Of a stretch of 49,956 bases of DNA, positions 38,316 through 46,738 are shown one piece after another; the first letter of the stretch is position 1, and every line of letters begins with the position of its first letter. The DNA is taken from assembly GCA_017409345.1 (NCBI GenBank), contig JAFQSX010000024.1:1-49956 (forward strand). The letters run 5' to 3'. The notes under the pieces are model-generated. The model saw only the letters and a list, made by a program, of their open reading frames with translations. It had not been told where the DNA came from and made no database searches. Origin of the DNA: Muribaculaceae bacterium (lineage in GTDB: Bacteria > Bacteroidota > Bacteroidia > Bacteroidales > Muribaculaceae). The translations under genes were made by a program, and so were the position numbers.

Positions 38316-39194
38316 TTATTTTACAGGAGTAATAGTGTAGCCTGCTTGACGGAGAAGATTGAGCAATCCTTTTTCGCCGGGGAGGTGTCCGGATCCAACG
38401 CAAATGAATACAGATTTATTAGGTAGGATTGTAGCGAGTTGTTTTGCCCAATTTTCGTTGCGGTCAGTGAGCATTTCTTTCTCATCTTCAGGCTCCATTC
38501 CCATGTCGGGATCCAACATTAATTCATGTAATTTTTCGATCTCTTGGTTCATGTAGGCATGATAAAGATCAATGCTGAATTTAGCCATCTTTCCCTCTTT
38601 GCGAATTGCATCAAGAAGATCTTCGGCTTGTTCGGCAATAGGTTCTCCAAATAACATATTTAATTGAAAATCTACAGTTTCAAATCCGTTAACCTCTTTG
38701 CCATTTTGAGACCCCAACAATTGTACTTGAGTGTCAAGTTGTTGAGTGGGATTGAACCCGGGAATCGCTTGCATAGTCATAAGTAAAGCAATTTGTTGGC
38801 TAACGAATGCCGGTTTCATTTGCTCGAACATGTTTAGCGTGGCCTGTCCGCCTGTATATTTTTTTAATACATTGTCAATCGAATCGAATTGTTCTTTAGT
38901 GAATACTTTTGATAATGTACTATCGGCAGGTGCCATTGCGATTGCCATCATTTTTTGTTGAGTGGCTTGCGAATTCATTTCGCTTTGTTCGATTTCTCCA
39001 TAAACGGCATCGACACTTTTTAATGCATTCTCAAATCCTTCAATAGAGTCAAGGATTGATAGTGGAGCGAGGTGATGAGTCCCCATCACATAAGAGTCCC
39101 CTTTAATGTTGTTGCCACTTACTTTGTAAAGGATTTGGGCATTGCTACTTAGTGCAGCAAATAAAACTACAAATGATAAAATAAATTCTTTCAT
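38316..39194 (-). CDS. TraB/GumN-family protein, exported
   Basis: The 292-aa protein starts with a signal peptide (MKEFILSFVVLFAALSSNA, cut near 19) and shows the TraB/GumN pattern: SYVMGTHHLAPLS with the GxxH motif near 35-47, a glutamate-bearing VYGEIEQSEM near 64, and the C-terminal FICVGSGHLPGEKGLLNLL with a second GxxH near 270. The family is thought to include Tiki-like metal-dependent proteases, but its bacterial role is not established. A good promoter lies upstream, with a leader of about 90 nt. Confidence 0.9.
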   Translation of the reverse strand: MKEFILSFVVLFAALSSNAQILYKVSGNNIKGDSYVMGTHHLAPLSILDSIEGFENALKSVDAVYGEIEQSEMNSQATQQKMMAIAMAPADSTLSKVFTKEQFDSIDNVLKKYTGGQATLNMFEQMKPAFVSQQIALLMTMQAIPGFNPTQQLDTQVQLLGSQNGKEVNGFETVDFQLNMLFGEPIAEQAEDLLDAIRKEGKMAKFSIDLYHAYMNQEIEKLHELMLDPDMGMEPEDEKEMLTDRNENWAKQLATILPNKSVFICVGSGHLPGEKGLLNLLRQAGYTITPVK

Positions 39195-39293
39195 ATTATT
39201 TTGATTTTAGTGATTAATAATTCTGATAATAATTTATTGTGGTTATAGATGAATTTTTTGCCCGTTGGGGTGTGTTAGTTATCTACAACACTG

Positions 39294-39326
39294 CAAAGGT
39301 AAGGACATTTTTTTATATCTTCCAAA
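39294..39326 (-). promoter_or_regulatory. Promoter of the TraB/GumN gene
   Basis: On the minus strand TTTG (39326-39323), a 21-nt gap and TACCTTTG (39301-39294) match the Bacteroidetes consensus, about 100 nt before the ATG. Confidence 0.55.
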
Positions 39327-39482
39327 TTTTTTTACAAAAAAATGCAATTTTAATAGGATATTTTTTGAACTTAAAATGAACAATAAAACAATTTAGTTGG
39401 TTTTTATAAGTGGGGATATGGAGTGATAATGAGTTGAAAATATGAGATTTGAATGATAATTTGATTATAAAAAATTATATTT

Positions 39483-40004
39483 ATGGAAACGGTTTATTTG
39501 AAAGGAAAAGAATGTCACACAATGGGAACTTTTCCTATGATTGGAGATAAAGCATGTAGTTTTACACTTACAACATCAACATTTCATGAAATAGACTTAA
39601 GCGATTATAGGGGTAGGTGTGTTGTGCTAAATATTTTTCCAAGTTTGGATACTGATGTATGTGCAATGAGTGTTCGTCGGTTTAATGAAATGGCAACAAC
39701 TCTTGATAATGTAGTTGTATTGTGTGTTTCAAAAGATTTGCCATTTGCGGCATCGCGATTTTGTGTAGCAGAAGGAATTGAAAATGTCGAAGTGGTATCT
39801 GCATTCCGTTCGTTGTTATTTGGTCGCCAATATGGTGTTGAACTGATTGATGGTACTCTAGCCGGCTTGTTTGCGCGAGGAGTGGTAGTAATAGATGGTA
39901 ATCGACGAGTGATATATTCTCAACTTGTTAATGAGATTACCGAAGAACCCGACTACAAGAAATGTTATGATGCAATAAAAATGATCGATTCTTATGGATT
40001 GTAA
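39483..40004 (+). CDS. tpx: Thiol peroxidase (Tpx-type peroxiredoxin)
   Basis: Tpx reduces hydrogen and alkyl peroxides using thioredoxin. The 173-aa product has the peroxidatic cysteine in FPSLDTDVCAMSVRRF (Cys60) and the resolving cysteine in AASRFC (Cys94), the same spacing as atypical 2-Cys Tpx enzymes, plus the family start YLKGKECHTMGTFPMIGDKA. Length is normal. It converges on the TPR gene with a 13-nt overlap. Confidence 0.95.
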   Translation: METVYLKGKECHTMGTFPMIGDKACSFTLTTSTFHEIDLSDYRGRCVVLNIFPSLDTDVCAMSVRRFNEMATTLDNVVVLCVSKDLPFAASRFCVAEGIENVEVVSAFRSLLFGRQYGVELIDGTLAGLFARGVVVIDGNRRVIYSQLVNEITEEPDYKKCYDAIKMIDSYGL

Positions 40005-40264
40005 AGGTCGGGATTAAAAAACGAAATTACATCGCGAGCATTATCAAGGGCTATGCGAGCAGGACTTAGAGGATTGATATCTACGGCATGTTCATAGTCG
40101 GTAATGGCTTGCGATTTATTGCCAAGTCTCCAATTAATTTTCCCTCGTTGGAAATATAATTGGTCGTTATTTTTCTCTATTGTTATCTCATTATTTAACA
40201 ATAATAGGGCTTCTTCAAGCCTATTTTCGTTAATTAACTCTTCAATTTTTTGAAAAACGCTCAT
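39992..40264 (-). CDS. Small tetratricopeptide-repeat protein
   Basis: The 90-aa protein consists of about two TPR units: RLEEALLLLNNEITIEKNND and LYFQRGKINWRLGNKSQAIT followed by DYEHAVDINPLSPARIAL. No signal peptide is present. It probably mediates a protein contact; no partner is evident. The gene overlaps tpx tail to tail by 13 nt, and its start region lies close to the divergent phosphatase promoter. Confidence 0.8.
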   Translation of the reverse strand: MSVFQKIEELINENRLEEALLLLNNEITIEKNNDQLYFQRGKINWRLGNKSQAITDYEHAVDINPLSPARIALDNARDVISFFNPDLYNP

Positions 40265-40271
40265 ATTTTAG

Positions 40272-40279
40272 TACTTTTG
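40272..40279 (+). promoter_or_regulatory. -7 element of the phosphatase gene
   Basis: TACTTTTG fits TAnnTTTG and lies 27 nt before the ATG at 40307. This supports that start over the upstream ATG at 40250, which would precede the promoter. Confidence 0.5.
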
Positions 40280-40306
40280 ACTTCAAATATAAAACAAATT
40301 GTTGAT

Positions 40307-41575
40307 ATGCGAAGTCTTTTTTGTATTTCTTTATCGTTATTAATTGCAATAACCTCTTTTGCGACCGACCCTACGGCTACAAAATATTCAGCGGCCGATT
40401 GCCAAGGTAGTCTTAAACCTTATACGATACCGGCAAAGGAGTATGCTTATCCTGATTCACTTGCTCCGGTATTTATTAACCATGTGGGACGACATGGTAG
40501 CCGTTTCCCGGCATCTGCAACTCACTGTAAGCAAATGTTAGAGGCATTAGAATCGGCAAAAACTCAAGGCACTATTACTGCACGAGGCAAGGAACTGCTT
40601 GCGTTAGTGCAATCGGTAATTGAAGTTGCCGATGGTCAGTGGGGAGCACTTGACCAACTTGGTATTGATGAGCAGAGAGGCATTGCCGCACGCATGTATA
40701 GTCGTTATCCTTCATTGTTTAAAGAAAAACGTGTTGAGGCTATCTCGTCATATTCTCCTCGTTGCGTGATGAGTATGTATTCGTTTACACATCAACTCAC
40801 TCGCATGAATAACACGATAGAATTATCAGTGGCATCGGGTAGAGGTAAATCTTTATTGATGCGACCATTTGATGTGGAAATGTCATATAAAGATTTTATT
40901 GAATTGGGGACATGGAAGGAGCCATATCAGCAACATGTTGATCGAGTTGTTACGACCTCGGCATTGGAGCGTGTGCTTGGGAAAGACTTTAACTATGGAG
41001 AAATCAATCCTAAGGATTTGGCGATAGTGGAATATTATGTGATCGCCGGAATGAGTGCAATGCAGATGGAATGTGATGCATCGCGTTACTTTACAACTGA
41101 AGAATATAATGCGCTATGGTCATGTTTTAATTTGCGTCAATATTTGCAACGCACATCATCTACGCTTTCATCGGTGCCGGCCGATATAGCATCTCCATTG
41201 CTTTGTGATATTATTGAATCAACCGACTCGGTGGTGGCGCATAAAGGGAACACTATTGTGTCGGTAAAACTCCGTTTTGGACATGCTGAAACACTTATGC
41301 CACTGCAATCGTTGATGCGCTTGAAAGGATGTTACTATAAGACAAATTATTTTGATACAGTAGCCAAGAATTGGCAAGACTTTAATGTTGTGCCCATGTC
41401 GGCTAATATTCAATTCGTATTGTTCAAGACAAAAGGTGGTAACTTCTATCTACGCATTGATCGTAACGAAGAACCTATCGCATTTATCCCAGGTAGCACC
41501 GAAATATATGTGCCTTGGGAAAAAGCACGCGAATATCTCAGCAACTGCGTGCCATTGTATTATCAAACCTGGTAA
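40307..41575 (+). CDS. Histidine-type acid phosphatase, MINPP-like
   Basis: The 422-aa exported protein belongs to the histidine phosphatase clan 2. After a signal peptide (MRSLFCISLSLLIAITSFA) it has the catalytic motif NHVGRHGSRFP near 58-68 (RHGxR) and the proton-donor motif GHAETL near 328-333 (HAE). HAE rather than HD is typical of multiple inositol polyphosphate phosphatases (MINPP), enzymes known from gut Bacteroides that degrade phytate, so phytate or a related phosphate ester is the likely substrate. The start at 40307 gives the clean signal peptide; a longer frame from 40250 would overlap the TPR gene. Confidence 0.88.
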   Translation: MRSLFCISLSLLIAITSFATDPTATKYSAADCQGSLKPYTIPAKEYAYPDSLAPVFINHVGRHGSRFPASATHCKQMLEALESAKTQGTITARGKELLALVQSVIEVADGQWGALDQLGIDEQRGIAARMYSRYPSLFKEKRVEAISSYSPRCVMSMYSFTHQLTRMNNTIELSVASGRGKSLLMRPFDVEMSYKDFIELGTWKEPYQQHVDRVVTTSALERVLGKDFNYGEINPKDLAIVEYYVIAGMSAMQMECDASRYFTTEEYNALWSCFNLRQYLQRTSSTLSSVPADIASPLLCDIIESTDSVVAHKGNTIVSVKLRFGHAETLMPLQSLMRLKGCYYKTNYFDTVAKNWQDFNVVPMSANIQFVLFKTKGGNFYLRIDRNEEPIAFIPGSTEIYVPWEKAREYLSNCVPLYYQTW

Positions 41576-41597
41576 CAACGATAGTCATATAACAGCA

Positions 41598-41641
41598 GAG
41601 GCTGTGCCAATGAATTTTGGCATAGCCTCAATCTTTTTTTC
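41598..41641 (+). terminator. Terminator of the phosphatase gene
   Basis: GAGGCT (41598-41603) and AGCCTC (41624-41629) close a long stem, with inner TGCCAA/TTGGCA pairing, followed by a run of eight T. Confidence 0.9.
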
Positions 41642-41766
41642 TATGTGAATTCTATTGCGATTTGTTGAACGACTTCGTTTTATGCGCAAAAAAATCAGCG
41701 ATAAAAGCTGAATAAAAATTTTGATAATTATATACCGAGGGCACATGAATATATTTTTTAACTATG

Positions 41767-42081
41767 CTATTTCCCCTGTTCTGCGAGTTGGTCGCCTTTG
41801 AGTTTTAGGAGTTTGGCCTTTCTATGATATTCTTGATATTTCTGTCGGCACATTCTTATGTGCTGTTCTCGTTGTTTTATCTCTTGCTGTATATGAGGAT
41901 CGTCATTTAGCATGCATTGCAGTTGAGCAATCTCTGCTTCGTGATATCTCTCTTCATCTTCATATTGTTTCGCCATCTTTTGATATAGTGCAACTTGCTC
42001 ATAGTATTGTTTGGAACTTTCTGCCAAAGCAGTTGTGCAAAGTCCTAGAATAAACAATATAATTATGTAGAATCGTTTCAT
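41767..42081 (-). CDS. Small exported coiled-coil protein
   Basis: The 104-aa protein has a signal peptide (MKRFYIIILFILGLCTTALA, cut near 20), and the rest is almost entirely charged helix (YQKMAKQYEDEERYHEAEIA, HIRMCRQKYQEYHRKAKLLK). No family is recognised. It lies 8 nt behind the metallophosphatase gene and is probably co-transcribed. A periplasmic structural or chaperone-like role is conceivable but unsupported. Confidence 0.7.
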   Translation of the reverse strand: MKRFYIIILFILGLCTTALAESSKQYYEQVALYQKMAKQYEDEERYHEAEIAQLQCMLNDDPHIQQEIKQREQHIRMCRQKYQEYHRKAKLLKLKGDQLAEQGK

Positions 42082-42089
42082 GGTAGTAG

Positions 42090-42794
42090 TTATTTGATGT
42101 TTTTTACTACAAATTTGCCATCGGTGATGGTGAGGTATTGATTAGGGAGATTGTCGCAAAGCCAAATAGTGCATCGATGCTCTAAATTATAATCGTTATA
42201 TCTAACTTCGGCAGTTGAAATGTGATGAGTGGGAGTGTGTCCCACAATTTGGGTGTAATCGGGAATCGCACACTCGGCCAACGTGACAGGGCGTATCCAA
42301 GTGGGAGGTTGGGTGGGTGATGAGCCGAAGTAATCACCCGGTCGGCTCGGCAGAAACCCAAAATGCTCGCATGGCTCCACATTGTTGATATCGTTTATTG
42401 ACTCAATATTGACTGTTTTCATCCATTCTTCCGACACTCCGGCATGAGAGAATAGTAGGTTGCCATCGACATATATCCATTGAGTTAATGATAGGAAACG
42501 GTCGCGTAATAGAATCATATGTTCCATTACCTTTGGGAATAGTCCACTGCAATGTGCCCAACTATAACCTAAATGTTGCATATCGTGGTTGCCACGGAGC
42601 AAAATAGTTGAGTCCATATTGATCTCTTTGTATGTCAGAATGTGTTCTAAATTGGTGATTTGACTATGTTCATCAATATCATCATGGGTTGAAACATAAT
42701 CCCCCAAGAATATTACTTTGTCGGGCGATTCTTGTCGGATTACATCAATCCAACAATCGCGACCATGTATATCTCCCAAAATTAGTGTTTTCAT
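42090..42794 (-). CDS. Calcineurin-like metallophosphatase
   Basis: The 234-aa protein has the full metallophosphatase motif set: LGDIHGR near 7-13, FLGDYVSTHDD near 29-39, LRGNHDMQHLG near 65-75, LLFSHAGVSEEW near 113-124, and IVGHTPTHH near 187-195. The arrangement resembles serine/threonine or diadenosine-tetraphosphate phosphatases, but the substrate is not determined. No signal peptide. It is first in a two-gene leftward unit with the coiled-coil gene; TACTTTTG at 42873-42866 (minus) may be its -7 box. Confidence 0.88.
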   Translation of the reverse strand: MKTLILGDIHGRDCWIDVIRQESPDKVIFLGDYVSTHDDIDEHSQITNLEHILTYKEINMDSTILLRGNHDMQHLGYSWAHCSGLFPKVMEHMILLRDRFLSLTQWIYVDGNLLFSHAGVSEEWMKTVNIESINDINNVEPCEHFGFLPSRPGDYFGSSPTQPPTWIRPVTLAECAIPDYTQIVGHTPTHHISTAEVRYNDYNLEHRCTIWLCDNLPNQYLTITDGKFVVKNIK

Positions 42795-42875
42795 ATTGTT
42801 GTCAAATAAAAGTTTAAATAATTACTGAGTTGATATGATTGATTTTATACTTTTGAGGAAAGTTGCAAAAGTAGG

Positions 42876-43880
42876 TTATGAAAGTTTATCCCAAGTTCGT
42901 TTGCTACGGAGGTAATAGTCAATTAGAATGTTGCGTTGACAGTCTTTGCGAGTGCGAAGCAAGTCAATGTTGGGGTGAGAGGTATATGCTTTGCGCATTT
43001 TTTTGAAGTCGCGATGGGCTTTCAGTATAGCATTTGCGTTCTTAAAGTCAAATGTAGCCATGAATTTGGCCCAAGCAATGGTGTCAAGTAATCGGCGTAC
43101 AAAAAGTGTTTTACCTCGAGTGGAGTCGGGGAGATTCTTGTGCAACATCAGCAAGTTATTTCTAAAGTTGAGGTAGGTCTTGCGAGGATTTGACGCAGGG
43201 AGACTTCCACCTCCGAGATGAAATACCATTGATTGTGGCACAGCGACTATGTCATATCCTTCAAGCAAAATTCGCCAACAGAGGTCGATTTCTTCCATGT
43301 GAGCAAAGAAATCTTTGTCAAGTCCGCCCACTTTAAGGTATAGTTCAGAACGTACCATGAGCGCAGCACCGGTAGCCCAAAATATAGGCATCACACTATC
43401 ATATTGACCATTATCTTCCTCTACCGAGTCAAATATGCGTCCACGGCAATAAGGATACCCATTACGATCAATAAAACCACCTGCAGCACCTGCATACTCA
43501 AAGTGAGACATATTTGTATAAGCTCTTATTTTGGGCTGACAAGCGCCTACTTCGGGATGAGTTTCCATATATTCATATAGGTGGTTTACCCAACCCGGAG
43601 TGGTTGCTACATCGCTATTGAGTAGAATAGTATAAGGATAGTTAGTTTCTTTTATTGCTCGGTTGTACCCTTCGGCAAAACCATAGTTTTCGCTAAACTT
43701 AAGAAGCGTAACTTGAGGAAATTTGTCGCGAAGTAATTCTATAGAAGAGTCAGTGCTGCCATTATCGGCAACAATAATATCGGCAATAGATGTGTCGGTA
43801 GTTTCAATAACACTTGGAAGGTACTCGCGCAAGAGTTTTTCTCCATTCCAATTGAGGATTATGACAGCAACTTTATTCAT
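42876..43880 (-). CDS. Family 2 glycosyltransferase
   Basis: The 334-aa protein begins VAVIILNWNGEKLLREYLPS and carries the nucleotide-sugar aspartates in IIVADNGSTDSS near 34-45 and LLNSDVATTPGW near 84-95 (SDV in place of DxD). An acidic acceptor-side motif MEEIDLCWRILLEGY lies near 189-203. This GT2 type usually transfers rhamnose or related sugars in surface glycans. Its start overlaps the end of mtaB by 4 nt, an odd pairing of a tRNA modification gene with a glycan gene, but typical of dense Bacteroidetes packing. Confidence 0.92.
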   Translation of the reverse strand: MNKVAVIILNWNGEKLLREYLPSVIETTDTSIADIIVADNGSTDSSIELLRDKFPQVTLLKFSENYGFAEGYNRAIKETNYPYTILLNSDVATTPGWVNHLYEYMETHPEVGACQPKIRAYTNMSHFEYAGAAGGFIDRNGYPYCRGRIFDSVEEDNGQYDSVMPIFWATGAALMVRSELYLKVGGLDKDFFAHMEEIDLCWRILLEGYDIVAVPQSMVFHLGGGSLPASNPRKTYLNFRNNLLMLHKNLPDSTRGKTLFVRRLLDTIAWAKFMATFDFKNANAILKAHRDFKKMRKAYTSHPNIDLLRTRKDCQRNILIDYYLRSKRTWDKLS

Positions 43881-45196
43881 TGTTTAATTTCTCCTTTTAC
43901 TTCTTCTCCGTTATTGATTATTTCATTGAGTTTTACTGCTACAACGGTATTGTCAAGTGAGTTGTTGGCTGGGACCTCTACTTTGATATAGTTGTCGGTA
44001 AATCCACTCATTGGTTTGCCCGGTTTGGAGTGTTCTAATAATACCGGCCGAGTAGAGCCGATAAATCGCCGGGTAAAATTTAACAGTTTCTGTTCCGAGA
44101 GGTCAAGCATTATGCGAGTGCGACGATGTTTTTCGCGAGGGTCAACAGTGTAATTGATTTTTAGTGCTTGAGTTCCGGGACGCTCTGAATAGGTGAAGAC
44201 ATGAAGACGCGAAATATCGAGTGATTCAATAAACTGTCGTGACTGTTCAAATAATTCGGGAGTTTCGCCACGGGCACCCACAATGAGGTCAACACCAATG
44301 AACGCATCGGGAATAGTAGTGCGAATTTTTTCCATTTTAGAACGGAATAGTGCCGTATCATAGTGTCTATGCATGAGTTTTAAAACCTCATCGCTTCCAC
44401 TTTGCAATGGCACGTGAAAATGTGGCATAAATCGTTTTGATGATGCTACCCATTCAATAATCTCGTCGGTGAGAAGATTGGGCTCTATTGATGAGATGCG
44501 ATAACGCTCAATCCCGTCCACTTCGTCAAGTGCTTTAATGAGGTCAAAGAAGTTGTCTTCGCGACCTTTTCCGAAATCACCAATGTTTACTCCGGTAATA
44601 ACAATTTCTTTGCCACCATCGGAGGCTACTTGTTGTGCTTGAGCCACTAATTCCTCTATCGATCCCGACCGGCTACGTCCACGAGCCATGGGGATTGTGC
44701 AATAGGTACAATAATAGTCGCAACCATCTTGCACCTTAAGAAAGTATCGAGTGCGATCGCCACGAGAACATGATGGACAGAAGTTTCGCATTTCGCGAAT
44801 GGGGGTGACGATTGTTCGAGGCTCATGAGTTGTTGTAAATTCGTCAAGAAACTGAGTGAGAAGCAGTTTTTGGTCGCTTCCCGCAACGATTTTTACGCCT
44901 GGTATGGCTGCAATTTCTTCGCTTTTTAGTTGTGCATAGCATCCGGTGACAATTACGGTTGCTTGAGGGTATTTTTTTATATAAGAGCGAATGGCTTGAC
45001 GACATTTTTTGTCGGCAAGTTCTGTAACACTACAAGTGTTTACTACTACCACATCGGGAGTTTCTCCGGCTTGTGTGCGCCGGATCCCTTTATCGGCAAA
45101 CATTTGCGCTATGGTTGAGGTCTCGGCAAAATTAAGTTTGCAACCAAGAGTGTGAAACTTTGCAGTGCGAGTGCCAAATGTAGTGTTATCAATCAT
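43877..45196 (-). CDS. mtaB: tRNA t6A37 methylthiotransferase MtaB
   Basis: MtaB adds a methylthio group to t6A37 of tRNAs reading ANN codons. The 439-aa radical-SAM enzyme has the N-terminal UPF0004 cysteines (FHTLGCKLNFAET, VVNTCSVTELADKKC, VTGCYAQ) that hold one 4Fe-4S cluster and the radical-SAM motif DGCDYYCTYCTIP near 157-169 for the second. A C-terminal TRAM-like region follows. HTLGCKLN is typical of MtaB rather than MiaB. It overlaps the glycosyltransferase gene by 4 nt. Confidence 0.94.
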   Translation of the reverse strand: MIDNTTFGTRTAKFHTLGCKLNFAETSTIAQMFADKGIRRTQAGETPDVVVVNTCSVTELADKKCRQAIRSYIKKYPQATVIVTGCYAQLKSEEIAAIPGVKIVAGSDQKLLLTQFLDEFTTTHEPRTIVTPIREMRNFCPSCSRGDRTRYFLKVQDGCDYYCTYCTIPMARGRSRSGSIEELVAQAQQVASDGGKEIVITGVNIGDFGKGREDNFFDLIKALDEVDGIERYRISSIEPNLLTDEIIEWVASSKRFMPHFHVPLQSGSDEVLKLMHRHYDTALFRSKMEKIRTTIPDAFIGVDLIVGARGETPELFEQSRQFIESLDISRLHVFTYSERPGTQALKINYTVDPREKHRRTRIMLDLSEQKLLNFTRRFIGSTRPVLLEHSKPGKPMSGFTDNYIKVEVPANNSLDNTVVAVKLNEIINNGEEVKGEIKQ

Positions 45197-45223
45197 TGTC
45201 TATATGTGTAGAATAATTTGTCA

Positions 45224-45622
45224 TTAAAAAATGCTTACTAACTCAATCTCAAAAATTAAAGTTGAGTTGCGAGGGATGTCATCAACAGTCTTTGCTCCAT
45301 AACCCAATGACGCAGGAATAATTACTTCCCATTTATCTCCCACTTTCATGTGGGTTAATGCAATTTGCCATCCTTTGATTACTTCGTTGAGGCGAAATGG
45401 CTCGGGATAGGGTTGTGATGTGTTGTCATCAAATGTCCTACCATTGATGAGCCGTCCTTTATAATAAACCGATGCTACACTTGTAGGTGTAGGTGTGGCT
45501 CCATTGCCTGAGTTGATTACTTTATATAAAATACCTCCGGGCAATGTGTTGACATCGGGCTGCAACGCGGCATGAGCAATGAAGTCAATGTTGTGTTGTT
45601 TGTATTCTTCTTTGCGACTCAT
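45224..45622 (-). CDS. FKBP-type peptidyl-prolyl cis-trans isomerase
   Basis: The 132-aa protein is a single FKBP domain: VASVYYKGRLINGRTFDDN near 49-67, EVIKGWQIALTHMKVGDKWE near 80-99, IPASLGYGA, and STLIFEIELVSIF at the end. No signal peptide, so probably cytoplasmic. It assists folding at prolyl bonds. It lies 3 nt behind the DUF4831 gene in a leftward run of genes. Confidence 0.93.
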   Translation of the reverse strand: MSRKEEYKQHNIDFIAHAALQPDVNTLPGGILYKVINSGNGATPTPTSVASVYYKGRLINGRTFDDNTSQPYPEPFRLNEVIKGWQIALTHMKVGDKWEVIIPASLGYGAKTVDDIPRNSTLIFEIELVSIF

Positions 45623-45625
45623 GAT

Positions 45626-46714
45626 TTATAGATTGCTGACAGAGCCAAGTTCTTGAATTGCACCGGTTACTGGATCAAATAATAAATATGCGGGTGCTTT
45701 TTTGTCGCTAAACATTTTTGGGTCAATGCCAAATACCACTCCATGTTGAGCCGACGCAAAGATGTCGTCACTATATACTTTTCCTTGATAACTGATTTTT
45801 ATCTCGATTTTCCCGGGGATATTATAAGCAACTCCACCTTTTGGGAATGTTTTTGGCAAACCTTTTTCAGTCATTGGAAGTTCACCTTTTTCAATAACAT
45901 TGATGGAAATATATATAGGTTCTCCTGCGAGGTCGTTTGCTCCAATAACTCCATCGGAGTTAGAAATACGAGCAAGCACTTCATTCTCGATAGGTTCTCC
46001 GGGTGCATATGATAGAGTTTCAACTGAAGTTGAAGTTTGAGAGGTACCCATAAACATAGCAATCAACGCCGATTCTTGAGCCTGAATGTTATTAAGGACC
46101 AATTCCATCGCTTTTCCATCGGCAGGCATTTGGTCGGCTTCTCCATTGAGAATATCGGTGCGAGTTTGGCGCAAAGCATAAAGTTGAGCAGCCGCCAATT
46201 CAGCACGTTTTGCCGATGATTGACTTTGGGCAATTTCTCCACTTATGACTTGTTGCGCAGCCTCTGTCTCAAGAGGGGTAGGAGTGGCTGCTATTGGTTG
46301 TGGTAGAGCGATTTCTTTTGATTTTGGTAACTTTTCGGTGTTTATTGCTAAAGGCAAATTCTCTTCGTTGATAACCAAGAAGGGAGTGCTACCTGCTTTA
46401 AATTGCATTAAATATTGTTGATCCTTGTTTGCTACACCTCGAGGCGCTATTGTTATTGACTTGAGCGTTGTTGATTTGCTTTCGGTGGCAATAGCATTAT
46501 CGGCATTAAGGTATTTTTTTGCATAGCGATAAAACTCGCCCGGCTTTTTAACCGTTGTCTCTGTTTCAAGAGTGATGTCTATGACTGTAGTGGGCAATGA
46601 ATATATGATGCCAAACTCACTCGCTTTAGTCGCAGTAAGTTTTTGAGTTGTTTGTGCCGATAGACTTAACCCTATGCACATTGCAACTATGGCTGTTAAG
46701 CATGTTCTTCTCAT
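45626..46714 (-). CDS. DUF4831 family exported protein
   Basis: The 362-aa protein has a signal peptide (MRRTCLTAIVAMCIGLSLSA, about 1-20) and the DUF4831 pattern: GIIYSLPTTVIDITLETETT near 34-53 and PGEFYRYAKKYL near 58-69. A long middle region contains QVISGEIAQSQSSAKRAELA and AAQLYALRQTRTDILNGEAD, and GVVFGIDPKMFSDKKAPAYL lies near the end. The family is largely confined to Bacteroidetes and has no known role. It is coupled to the FKBP gene (3 nt). Confidence 0.9.
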   Translation of the reverse strand: MRRTCLTAIVAMCIGLSLSAQTTQKLTATKASEFGIIYSLPTTVIDITLETETTVKKPGEFYRYAKKYLNADNAIATESKSTTLKSITIAPRGVANKDQQYLMQFKAGSTPFLVINEENLPLAINTEKLPKSKEIALPQPIAATPTPLETEAAQQVISGEIAQSQSSAKRAELAAAQLYALRQTRTDILNGEADQMPADGKAMELVLNNIQAQESALIAMFMGTSQTSTSVETLSYAPGEPIENEVLARISNSDGVIGANDLAGEPIYISINVIEKGELPMTEKGLPKTFPKGGVAYNIPGKIEIKISYQGKVYSDDIFASAQHGVVFGIDPKMFSDKKAPAYLLFDPVTGAIQELGSVSNL

Positions 46715-46738
46715 TGTTATGCTTGTTTTTATTGGTTA

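Noticed and set aside
40250-40306. Upstream ATG of the MINPP-like phosphatase
   Set aside because: It precedes the -7 promoter element and overlaps the TPR gene; the ATG at 40307 begins a clean signal peptide.
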